In this document: positions 12,312-23,400 of the stretch, piece by piece
Position numbering within the stretch: the first letter of the stretch is position 1
Layout: each line of letters begins with the position of its first letter
Assembly: GCA_973895155.1 (NCBI GenBank)
Contig: OZ316897.1
Coordinates: 11,284,001 to 11,348,000, forward strand
Length of the DNA: 64,000 nt
Source: Marsupella aquatica
Lineage: Eukaryota; Marchantiophyta
Direction: 5' to 3'
Notes under the pieces: generated by a model
What the model saw: only the letters and a program-made list of their open reading frames with translations
What the model was told of the DNA's origin: nothing
Database searches by the model: none
Translations under genes and position numbers: made by a program

Positions 12312-13874
12312 ATGACGAGCCAGAAGTTACTGATTCTGCTACTGCTCGGCGTGATGGCTGTGGCGGTGTCGGCCAATATTGAGTACCCCAGTTGGAGTCT
12401 TGGAGCTGTCAATCGGCCACTCTATATGAAACCTGGTGATTCCCTGAGTAAGTGTTCCAGGCGCTCCCCAAACTGAGTGCATTGCATTCTAGTTGCGACC
12501 AAGTAAGGATATTTGGTAGCGAGCAGGTTGTACGAATCGTTTGTACGGTCCTGGCGACTGATCGTCAATGGAGTAGTTAGGTTACTTGGCTCACAGATCG
12601 AAGAGCTCGATTTTCTAGGAGGTCTTTGTTATGTCGCATTGGGCTGGTTCTGGATATACAGTGACATGACGGGCCAACACGTATTCCTGAACTCGAGCTC
12701 AAACGCTAGCTCTTGCCGCTGTTGGTAGAGCTGAGTCTAGTTCGCTTTGTGACAATTTCAAGTGGTTCGTTTTTTTCGCATTTTTTTCTAGAAATAGTGT
12801 ATCGATATCGATATCGATATCCTGAGTCCACATGTATGCCCGAGCTTGACCTCAACCCTCTTGTCACTGATGGTAGAGTTGAGACTAGCTTCTCTTTGGT
12901 GTGTGGTGCCCTCCAGCTCGACTTTTCCTCGAGCTTTTCCCATGATAAGTTCTTTTGTCATGCATAGGTTTGGCAGTTTCTAGCATTCGCCATGTGGCAA
13001 TTTGAAGCAGTTGTTTTTATTTTGTTTCAGTGAGAGCTGACTGGTACGTGGCAGTAACTTGAGTGAGTGTCTAAGTATGTCAGCTGCAACCCAAGCTGGG
13101 AACATGTGAAGCCCATGTTAAGAGAACGTTGCTGCACCTGCACGGAAGTAGTTGGGCTGGATCCCAAAGAACATCCTACTAGTTCAGCGTTTTACTGGAC
13201 AATGAGAGCTAGCTGGTAGCAGTTAAGAGAAGTTTTATATCGTGTGGAACCAATCGAGAACCCAATTAGAACATGTTGAGCCATACAAACATCCTACTAT
13301 GCCTAGTGTAAGTCCTCATTGGACCATTCTCTGCATTGTCCATACTGTAGATGCATATACACTGATCTGGCTGGACGCGAGTTGTCTTGCTCCAGAGCTG
13401 TGCATTGAGTCTGGGTGTTTCATTTAGTCTCAGATTTAGTAGGCAGCGCATTTAGAAGAGCGTGGCCGAATGCTATTCGGCCGTGTTTTTACCTTTGTGG
13501 GATTATTATGCGTCTACCACTTCTCCATGCATGTTATGGTCTTCTTTGAAAGTTGTTGACACTCGACGATGCATGTGAACGTCTGGCCAACGCTCATATT
13601 TACAATAATGCCTTTCTCTAACCAGAACTTGTTTCTAACCTTTGGTACGATGTATGAATTTGTTGCAGAGTTCAGTTACCCTTCCGGCCTCCACAGCGTG
13701 TATCTTCTTTACAAGCTGGAGGATTACGAGAACTGTAACACCGACGTGGCTTATGCCAAATACACCTCTGGCTTCGATATGGTGACGCTTCCCAGACAGG
13801 GAACCTACTATATCGTATGCGGCGTTGAAAGTCATTGCAACGCGGGAATGAAACTCATTGCTTACGTACACTGA
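12312..13874 (+). CDS. Plantacyanin (type-1 blue copper protein), two exons
   Basis: Exon 1 is 12312-12447 and exon 2 is 13669-13874; the 1221-bp intron has GTAAGT and TTGCAG ends, and the product is 113 residues. Residues 1-21 form a signal peptide (hydrophobic Leu-rich core, then Ala-Val-Ser-Ala). The remaining about 92 residues match a single small phytocyanin domain with no C-terminal GPI signal, as in plantacyanins. Expected copper ligands are present: His54, Cys96, His101 and the axial Met106, in the segment 'CGVESHCNAGM'. Cys68 and Cys102 would form the usual disulphide. Plantacyanins are secreted electron carriers acting in the cell wall, linked in flowering plants to reproduction and stress; the role here is unknown. 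The ATG is the first one directly before the signal peptide. An ATCGAT tract (about 12798-12822) lies in the intron. Confidence 0.9.
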
Positions 13875-15123
13875 AGAAGCTGAGAGGATCCATTTCAGCT
13901 CAAGCAAGACGTTACGAACCGGTCATATTCTGGTCCGATTTGGCACCAGGCCTCGATCTGTTAGCGTTAACGTTTAACTTAAACACGAAGCTTGCTCGGA
14001 ACTGCAAACAGTTGTGCACACATTAAACCCACGGATAAGGTTGTAATCTGAAGACGCTATTAGTGGACTCTTCGTCGGTCCAACGTGGACTAGCTAGAAT
14101 TCCAGTAGATTTCTGAGTAATAAAATACTCAGTCATCTGAAGACAGTGAGGAAGTTTCTCAACTGTCTGTCAGAAGGCTACCTGAATAGCTAGAGTAGGT
14201 CGGGAAGTTTTTCAACTGTTCGAAGTGTTTTCGTTGCTGGCGGTTCGCTAGCGATGTTAGTAGTATAGTATGGACAGGATAGACAGAATGTGCCCGAAAG
14301 TTTAGTATTAATTTCTGGAACTGTCAATGTAAAACACATTGCATTTACCACATGCATCTATACTCATTCGCGTACCTTCTCGTCACTGCTCGGCAATGAT
14401 GTTACTTATTGCACTGAAGGCTATATCCATTATGTTTCAGTCAATTGGGGTTTTCTGGAACTTGTCTCAATTACAATAGTCGATTACAAATTTTCGTAGC
14501 ATTTCTCGTTGCTCGTCAGTTTCTTTTCTCCATATAGTACAGTGTTCATCGTTTGGAATGTCCATGTGCACTTTCAGCTGGGTACTATCGCAATGAACTT
14601 ATCGATGGGAGACTAAAATGACAATCGTCACGGTCGATATTTTATTTGAAGTTTTGGGTCTACAATGTCCACGCCCACCAGAATCCATTTTCTGCACCCA
14701 CTCAGGTTGTCCTCCTATTTCGATGTGGATCTTACCTTCAATTAACCGATATCACGAGCACGAAGGATAGCTAGCTAAGGTTGCAAGCTTGAACGAAAGT
14801 GGGAACGCTTTCGTTGCCTGTTGAAAGCTAGCCTACATTATTACTTCTTGATTGTGTAACATACTTAATTCAGAGAACGATCCAAAGATTGGCCGTGCCT
14901 GTTTTGCCCAGATCTGATGAACATCTAAGAACCAGTGGTGTGGCAGACGGCAGTGGCTTCAAAACCAATTTGTCAGACAGCCAGGTAAAGAAAGTGCCGA
15001 GGAAAATGCCATGATGTAAACACATTGACACTCGATTGAATAGTCTAACACTAAATACGTTGCATGTCACTTCTGGAGAATTACGGAATACTCTGTCCAA
15101 TCTGCTTCACTCAAAGATTGGTA
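13875..15123. other. Downstream flank of plantacyanin, no further gene recognised
   Basis: This includes the 3' UTR of the plantacyanin gene; 'AATAAAATA' at about 14119 is a possible polyadenylation signal. I see no other gene, repeat family or RNA gene. Confidence 0.45.
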
Positions 15124-15129
15124 TGCGGG

Positions 15130-15293
15130 TGTTTTTTCATCCTCTAACTGGCATACAACCCTCTGCACTCTAAAACAGGTAACAACAGCTTCATTCCTTC
15201 CTTCCTCGGATGTTTTTTCATCCTCTAATAACTCGCATACAACCGCTGCACTCTAAGACAGGTAACAACAGCTTCTTCATTCCTTCCTTCCTT
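15130..15293. repeat. Direct duplication of an ~80-bp unit
   Basis: Two adjacent copies (about 15130-15205 and 15211-15293) share 'GTTTTTTCATCCTCTAA', 'GCATACAACC', 'CTGCACTCTAA', 'ACAGGTAACAACAGCTTC' and a trailing CTTC microsatellite. Copy 2 has small insertions. No function is evident. Confidence 0.85.
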
Positions 15294-16161
15294 GAAATTT
15301 TTTCACAAAAAATGGCCTCATTATAGACACTGGATGAGTTTGAACGCACTTATCGGATTCTAGTTTTTTAAATCAGCCGTGGGTGCATGGGCCCGATGAT
15401 CATGAGATCGTCGCTGAGTCAGATTGGTCTCTTTTGAAGGCTGATTAAAGGAGTCTGTCTGAATTGTGTGATGATTCACAGGCGCCACACACATCTCATC
15501 TTCTAAAGTTACTCCTACTACTGACTGCACACATCTAAAAGTTACAGGCAATGATGATCGATTTGAAGTGTGAGCTTCTCTTTGTCCAGGCTTTCAAGAG
15601 AGACAACAGTCAGCCAGAACATCAATTGACTGAGCTCCATGTGTGCTGTAGTCATAATAACCCCCGCACAGTCACTCTCTGGAACAATGTTCGTTTCCAT
15701 GGAGGCGAGTAGCGACGAAATAATGCCATTGCTTCATTGTCCCGTATTGAAAGAGCAGTCAGTACTCCTTCATGATTTATTATTATTGTTTGGTGTTGTC
15801 ATCAGGCATCATTATGATCGTTATAAAAGCACGCGCAATGGAGAGCCGAAAGAAAGCATCGAAAGTTTCATCGGTGGGAGAAAGAGAGAAAAGAACTACT
15901 ACATCGTTCTTGTAGGAGAACAGGGATCGGAAGAAAGACAAGTCAGAAAGAAGAAGCAAAACAACCGAAAGATCCCGCCTGGAGTGGAGAACTTCGTGCT
16001 GTGTCACCATGATGCATGACAGGAGAAGAAGAGTTGAATTAAAAAATGGATCATCGGTCCAAGGGAGAGAGAGAGAGAGAGTGAACAAAAAGAAATTGAA
16101 AGAGCACATCGGATGCGCTAATTCGAAGTCGGCGAAGTTGGAAGGAAGAGTCGTCGAAAAG
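15294..16161. other. Intergenic, no convincing gene
   Basis: A 126-codon plus-strand frame (15639-16019) has a Lys/Arg-rich end and no recognisable domain, and I do not call it. A purine-rich GA tract occurs at about 16060-16082. Confidence 0.4.
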
Positions 16162-16235
16162 TGCTCCCGGCGGGGCTCGAACCCGCGACCTTCGGCTCAT
16201 AAGACCGATGCTCTAACCAACTGAGCTACGGGAGC
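16162..16235 (-). tRNA. tRNA-Ile (UAU anticodon)
   Basis: A full cloverleaf can be read on the minus strand: acceptor stem GCTCCCG/CGGGAGC, D arm GCTC/GAGC, anticodon stem TCGGT/GCCGA with the 7-nt loop CTTATGA, a 5-nt variable region, T arm GCGGG/CCCGC with loop TTCGAGC, and discriminator A. No intron and no encoded CCA. The loop places UAU at 34-36, so the call is Ile. Elongator tRNA-Met is related and has CAU in this position, so anticodon identity rests on exact loop register. Internal A box (GCTCAGTTGG) and B box (GGTTCGAGCCC) are intact, and an oligo-T terminator follows directly. Confidence 0.9.
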
Positions 16236-16599
16236 ACACTCTGTTCCGAGTCGAGAATTGACAACTTCTACATATCATTTTGTAGACTACACAATCTAAG
16301 CAATAAGTAACGTTCTTCCTTCCATTCCCTTCATATGAATTCTCACTGTTAATAGGACGTCTCACACCTCTCAATTGCGGCTACAGTCAAGGTCGCACAG
16401 ATTTTCAGGGAACTGAAGTGGGGACTTGCAAATACATGGTGACTTGTGACCAAAGTCCAAAACTCATCCTTTAGGCTTTGGATCCACCCCCAAAAAGTTT
16501 TAAGGCTTAGGGATTTCCATGAACAATTTCCCAAGTGCCATTGTGAGTGCTCTTTTGAAGTAGCCAATTTTACATTAGAGTTGTACCCAACAAGACCCA
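16236..16599. other. Flank between tRNA-Ile and a SINE-like element, nothing recognised
   Basis: I see no gene here. The 86-codon minus frame at 16349-16609 has no known motif. Part of this stretch may be the body of the adjoining SINE-like element. Confidence 0.4.
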
Positions 16600-16860
16600 T
16601 CCAACACAAGATTGACTACCTACTCCAGAGCATCCTTCTTGGTAGGGTAGCCACCAGGGGGAGAGGGATGAACCAGCCTGGCGGGCCAGCCAGGGGCCGA
16701 GGAGAAACTAGTACTCCTGCCATTACACCCCACCCCACGCACACATACCCTCCACACCCCTTGCATGTGGATGGGGGATTGAACCTGGGAGCTCTTGGTT
16801 CAAGGCTAAACCCCCTGACAACTGACCAAAGCTACTTGGTTAGTTAGCCAGGGTGAGTTG
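16600..16860 (-). mobile_element. tRNA-derived SINE-like element (family 2)
   Basis: Read on the minus strand, an A-box-like sequence (TTTGGTCAGTTGTC, positions 16831-16818) is followed about 35 nt later by a B-box-like sequence (GGTTCAATCC, positions 16785-16776) and a GC-rich body. The spacing and tRNA-like text between the boxes ('AGCCTTGAACCAAGAGCTCCC') resemble a degenerate tRNA head. The body end is not clear. It differs from the SINE copies at 36-38 kb. Confidence 0.5.
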
Positions 16861-18405
16861 ACTGTTATTTAGACATGGATCCAGGATGAGATCCGCACAG
16901 TCTCTCACTTGAACTACTCTGGATGTGAATAGATCCTGAGACCACCAGAAAAGCTTTCAATTGGGATCTGCATCTCTCTAAGTCACCTGCAATTCTGCTA
17001 GAGCACAATGAAAAAGCACTCCCCCTCACTACCCCAACTAGAGAGCGTTTCATGAGTTAATTTATGTCTTGCTATAAATTATTTCATGAGTAATCCTGTG
17101 TCCTGTGCAAGAATTTAATGTTACTTGTTTCCAGTTTTAACATCACCCTTCATTATCGTCATCCTCAAATCGCAGGTTATCTGTTCAAATCTAATTACTG
17201 TAAACATCGAACGCCAAGAGCTTCGTGTGTACAGTATCGGGACTCTTTTGGTAATTAAATCATTGGTGCAACTTGCCTCTACGTGCAGGCTAGCCCAAAC
17301 AATGCAGGCTTGCAATCAGCCCGTGGAAATGTCCGTTTTCACCGTGCGGGCCTGAAATGTGAGGACGCTCTAAGTTTATGTGCTTGTAGGAAAGTTCGTT
17401 GCATTTCCAACTCGTCTTCAATCTTGCAGGGAAGTAAAAATTTGTAACAAGGATAGTATATAGATAAACGACTTCTGTTGAATGTTTGTGTTTGTGTTGT
17501 TGTTTGGTAGGTGCTTTTCTGAATTCATTGCAGAGAAACTCATAGAATATGTTTGGAATTGGGTCCATAAAATGAAGAAGCCTCGTTAAGTTCGATACCT
17601 CGGTCTGATCATTTCGATCAATTCATACTCTGAGGTACCAGAACCTGCCGAACTCATCATGAACACGTTTTGTTATAGACGAACAGCAGTCGTAGTTTCA
17701 CTATTGTTTCCTTCTTATTGTGTTTATCACATACAAGAAACCCATACTAATCTTACTATTTATTTGCTATGGAAAGCTACCTACTTTCTAGAGTGAAAAC
17801 TCTAGACGGTAACTTCTCCAACATAATTCAGAGTGGAGACAAAACACAGAGAGGGGAGAGGTGAATCGGCAACGGCTAAAGGCTTATTATCTGTGCAGAC
17901 AAAAAGTAGAGAAGGGAGAGAGATGAAGAAGAAACAGTGATTCATTTTTTTCAAGGAACTTTTTTGTACTCACACTCTATTTCAAGGAACCAGTTAGGCT
18001 GGAAAATGGCCCTGCTAGTACTACAACATACATAATATATCCATATCAATGGAAAAGGGTCCCCCTATGTAATCAAGCCTGTTACGATGATACCCTGATA
18101 ACCTTGATCAATCTACTACTACAACAGTCCAAATCAGCTTAGCCTGTTCAACTTGTGAGCACAATTTCTGTGTAACTTCTTCTTCTTCTTCTTGAATTGT
18201 TTATCATTTCTATTCTGAGTATATGGCATAGAAGAAATCGATACAGAACTAACACACTTATATAATTGGAATTGGGTCCGTGGAATCCAACGTGTCATAT
18301 CGACACTTCTCTTGTAATTTCTTTCGATCAATAAATCAATCACACAATCCAAAGTAGCAAAGCCAGTTTATTCGTGTGGACGGATTAGCGTATAAAAGAA
18401 AAAGG
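16861..18405. other. Intergenic between SINE-like element and tRNA-Gly, no gene recognised
   Basis: No coding exon or known repeat stands out. A CTT microsatellite occurs at about 18176-18192. Confidence 0.45.
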
Positions 18406-18476
18406 TGCACTGCCCGGGAATCGAACCCGGGTCTGTACCGTGGCAGGGTACTATTCTACCACTAGACCAGCAGTGC
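18406..18476 (-). tRNA. tRNA-Gly (GCC anticodon)
   Basis: The cloverleaf is complete in 71 nt: acceptor GCACTGC/GCAGTGC, D arm around 'GGTCTAGTGGTAGAAT', anticodon stem GTACC/GGTAC with loop CTGCCAC (anticodon GCC), T arm CCGGG/CCCGG with loop TTCGATT, discriminator A. There is no intron. A box TGGTCTAGTGG and B box GGTTCGATTCC are intact. The transcript runs into oligo-T just downstream (A run on the plus strand at 18399-18403). Confidence 0.96.
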
Positions 18477-20433
18477 TGTGCGAACTCAGAATATAAAAAA
18501 TATTATTTAAATACATTGTCTTTGTTTTTCCCTTGAAATTCGATATAAAAGGAAAGAACACAGGAGGGATCCATGGATCATTCCCTAGGTGTCCAGGCTG
18601 GTGCAAAATGAAAGATGCTAGACCTGGTGGACGCTGGAGTGAGTGCCAAGAGGACAATAAGTCACCAGCACTGCCCATGTAATATCCAAGGGACAGGAAA
18701 GTGAGCTGCCTCGCTACTACACTAAAGAAAAACAATTCTCCAATCAATCTGCCAGTGACACTACTAGACTAAAAACAGAGAAAGAACTTTAGACTAAAGC
18801 CAAGTCTTGAAGTGTAGTATTGCCGAGTATTTGGGCCACTTCAGACCAAGTCATGAAGAGTGGTATTACTCATTAATTTGGCAGAATACTATTCTATCAA
18901 TGTACCAGCTGTGCCCTGGTGCCCATCAGGCCAAGAACTGACCACTTTACATTACTGTTTTGAGAATGTTGGTTATCATCTTTTAAGTCGGATATGTCAA
19001 ACAGATACCTGGTCTTTCAAAAAATTTCAAGGCCAGAGAGTAGACCGGTGGTTTGTGTGTAGTTTGCCACAAAAACCAGCACAATATTTGCATTCTTGGA
19101 GGAACCAGGGAAAACGTTCCTTGGTTGATGAGTCTGGACCGGACTGGACTATTCGGCTTTGAGCTATCGTGAGGAACTGTACTCACGTCGTTCCCTTGTT
19201 TCTCCTCATAACTGTACCATGCGACTTCCTTTGTGTGTTGCTTTGAGTTGGTGGCATTGTGCCAGGGTCATTGAGCACACAGGCTGGCCGGCACAATCAG
19301 TAGGGCGTCCACGATAACCTGTCAAGACCAACGAGAATGACATCCGAGAGACAACACGATTTACTGTCAGCGTATCACCCTCCCACATGTCAACATACTT
19401 TGAGGGTCTCCCTCGTACTCGTTTGACGCACTTGGGTACTGTCGATCAGGGTAACACAGCAGCACTACATGTTTCAATTCAGCTCACTACCCTGCTAGAG
19501 ACTGCAGCCGTTTCTCAACGCCCGAAAGGTATAAAAATAGGTGGTTACAAGCGGCCCTTAACTTTGCAACACAGTATGAAAAGGGCAGCCATTACTTACT
19601 ACTGCTACGATAGAAATCTTACGCTGCTCTACACACAACTGCCTGTGAACGTTGAGAGGGAACTTCGGACAGAGACTTCGCCCTGCTCGTAACTGCATAA
19701 ATGATGTGTATGTAAACCAAAGATTTCAGGTGCTCAACTGATCTCCAATTAAGTGACCTCGCGAGATACAAAAAGGTCCAAAATCCACAATGCTCAACTT
19801 TCTCATCATTTCAGGATGACTGTAACGCACCGCTATCATTCCAAACCAAGTTGGGGTCCTCGGCATTTCTTCTGGGTACGAAAATGCACTTTAAATAATC
19901 AGTGTGCAGGGCTTTAGCGAAGGCCTAAACTTCACGTTTCAAAATTTTGTATAAATGGGATCCGTACCATTGCTCCAATATTCAGTCCCCTGTCCGAAGT
20001 ACTGATACTCGAACTGTTCACCAAAGGTAATTGACGCCTTTGGAGAACGCCAACATTGTCCTTGACAGGCACTCTCTGGACCCCACCAATGATTTCATGG
20101 TACAAACGACAGACAGTGTACTGTTCTGCCACTTCTATTGTGTTTACAATGCTGATTGCTAACCCTACCGACTAATCTGCAAAATCTACATGATGTTCCA
20201 GCCTCAGACCTAAACGTAGTCCTAATTAAAGGAAATTGGCATCTACTCACAATGACTACTCCATGGGGTTGGTAATAGACAGTAGCGCCCTGTAAAGAAT
20301 TCTTGACTTCCCCGAAGCATCTAAAGCATCCGAAGATGTCTATTTCCAGGGATGAATTGCCTTCTTAGAAATTAGATTGCTGCCTTGGCAGACCCAAACC
20401 ATTTAGAAACATAAAAAGATCCGAAGAAATATC
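18477..20433. other. Intergenic between tRNA-Gly and PRP22, no gene recognised
   Basis: Two 100-codon frames (18860-19162 and 19387-19692, plus) lack recognisable motifs and splice context. The part next to 20434 should contain the PRP22 3' UTR. Confidence 0.45.
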
Positions 20434-23400
20434 TTAACCCCGACGCTTACTGAGTCGCCATGAGTTGGGTTCATGGTAGCGATCATACAAAGGCTCAATC
20501 CTTTCTTGACGTTTGCGTTTGCTGAGTTTGGTAGGGTCCGCAACTTTGAAAAACCCAGGTGCTAACTCCACTAACCACTTCGGATCTACGAGTGTGACCT
20601 CCCGCATATACTCCTTCGTGGTCATGACAAGCTCATGATAGATAACCCAATCAGGCTGTCTTTGAAAGAGAGCACTACTAGGATGGATGTACACAGGCTG
20701 ATTTTCGACCAACGTACGGTACCCTTCTTGTGGATCCTTTCGCCCAGCATGGAAGAAGAACCCTGCACATATCGCTTTCCTAATCTTCGTAAAATTCTTG
20801 CCAGCACTGACGACATCCAGCTTATACCTGCAAAACCAAAACAGCGGCTAAGCAAAACAGTTGACTGCATCAACTAAGGCTTATGCCAAGAAGGTATGGC
20901 GAGCGTTTGACAATGAGTACATATACTGCTCCTAACACAGCAAACTGGCGATTCCTTGCTCGGGTTTCATGAAAATGACGAAGAATTGCACACTACATGA
21001 ATGACAGAGTGCCTCAGAGAGAAGATTCAGTGGTTCATCAGAGTCCAAAAAGGACTAAGATGTCACGCTAGATACAGGGTTTTCATCATCGGCACCAACA
21101 TTGAAATTATGCTAGAGATTGGAACAGTTACGTGAGACAGTTACACTAAGGATCAAAAGGGGGTGTCTAATCACACAATTGACAATTCAAGATGTAGGGG
21201 CCACGGTGGTGTCCCTCTCCTACTCGTGACAGAGGGCCACACTTCCTCTCTGTCCACTGACCCAGGTTACCCACAAAGAGAACAAGGCAAGTTTTGAAAC
21301 GTGACTTTCAACATGGTATATATCAAAAACGTTTAAAACTCATCTACGATACGACAGTATTTCCTTGTTCATTTATTGTCCCGAGACTGCCTTTCATACG
21401 AAACGAGTTAGAGGCTTCAGTTCCCCGGAAATACTATGCACATCCAATGCATCGACATTCAGTTCGTTGGACCTAACTTTTGCCTCAGAGAGAAGATTTG
21501 CATAAATATTCATGGTTCTTGTAGAACTCATATGACACGCACACTGATACATGCTCTTCATCATAGGCATCTTGTAGTCATCCTGGACTTTTTCTAGGGG
21601 TTCGGTTCCTTTCACCTCGCCTAGGCCGTAGGACCAATTCCCAGGAATGTTACATCCTGTTGGTCAAAGGATCACCCTGAACAACTAGATTTGGATAATT
21701 CAATGTATTCCTATTGAATAGATTTGCCTCACAGGAAAGACTTAGTTTTTCCTCACAAGCTGAATTCCATCAGCTTGAGATGGCCATCGAATTCCCTTTG
21801 ACCTACGCAAAGAACAGGACTCCGACAAAGAAATGACACACAGGCCAAAGTTCATGATTCTAACCTAAATATATAAAGACTATATGGGCCAGCACTCAGT
21901 CCTGCAGGAAGGGAAGTAAGATATAATACATACCTGTCCATGACTGATAACAGCTGCTTCCTGACATCTTGTGCCCGTCGAAGAGACCGTGACTGCACAA
22001 AGTTCTCGAAACACCAAGGCCCAGAAAAGTTCTTTTCCTTCCAAGCCTCGTACACTGCCAACAGGGTCAGGTGATCCCCTTCTGGTTGGAAAAACTTGGC
22101 CCTCTTTTGGTCGGCATGGGCTTGCTTCTCACGGGGCCGGTAAAATATGTTCTGGGCTTGTAGCATGGATATGATTGTGAGTATTTCATCACTACACCCA
22201 AGATCCACACTTGCTAGCAACATCTTCGACTGAGGAGGATCTAGAGGAAACTCCGCCATCTTCCTCCCCAATTTGGTCAGCAGTCCCTCCTCATCCAAGG
22301 CTCCGAGACTGTAAAGCTGCTCCATGGCTGAAATAAGGGCCTGGGGAGGTGGAGGATCCATGAAGTCAAATGAGAGGAGGTCATTAATCCCCATCGCTTT
22401 CATATTCAAAGTCGTGGAGCCAAGATTGATTCTCTGAATTTCAGGGACGGTCGTGGGTAACATCTCATTTCTGAAGGCGCTCTCTGTATAAAGCCTGTAG
22501 CACTTTCCAGGACCTGTTCGGCCTGCCCTCCCAGCCCGCTGTCTTGCAGAAGCCTGGGAGATGGGAGTAATTACCAGAGAATCAAGTCCGAGCTTTGGAT
22601 TGTAGACATTCTGCTTTGAGAAACCAGGATCCACGACGTAATAGATTCCATCGATTGTAAGAGATGCCTCAGCAATGTTAGTAGCCACAACAACTTTCCG
22701 TGTTCCTGCAGGTGGTGGTTCAAAAATTCGAGTTTGCATCTCACTTGGTAGGGCACTGTACACCGGCAAGATAATCAATTCAGGTACACTTGGTCCCAAA
22801 CCCTTCATCCTCTCGTAGAGAATCTGGCAAGCCGTGTCAATCTCCTCTTGTCCAGTCAAAAACAACAAGATGTCACCTTCTGGTTCGGTTAAGTGGATCT
22901 GCATAACTGTGATGAGAGCCGCATCCAGGTAGTCCGTTTCGGGAGTCTTGGTGTAAAGAATCTCGACAGGAAATGTCCGCCCGGGAATAGTGAAAATTGG
23001 ACAATTGAAAAAGTAACCAGAAAACTTTTCAGCATCCAAGGTGGCTGATGTGACAATAAGCCTCAAGTCTGGCCTCTTTTTCACGAGTGACTTGAGGAGA
23101 CCAAACAGCACATCCGTGTGAATAGTTCGCTCGTGGGCTTCGTCTAGCATAATGACAGAGTAGGCATTCAGCTGCTCTTCTATTAAAATCTCACGTAACA
23201 GCATGCCGTCAGTCATATACTTGATGACAGTCTCAGGGCCAGTACAATCCTCGAAACGAATAGCATACCCAACCTCCTCTCCGAGACGACAACCGAACTC
23301 TTCTGCAACTCTCTTCGCAACTGACATGGCGGCCACCCTCCGAGGTTGGGTACACCCTATTTTCCCTCTCGTAGAATAACCAGCCTCCGCTAGATATTGA

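Noticed and set aside
15639-16019. 126-codon frame next to the tRNA-Ile gene
   Set aside because: No domain, no splice context and low-complexity Lys/Arg tail; could not be supported.
16162-16235. Reading the tRNA at 16.2 kb as elongator tRNA-Met
   Set aside because: The 7-nt loop CTTATGA puts UAU, not CAU, at positions 34-36.
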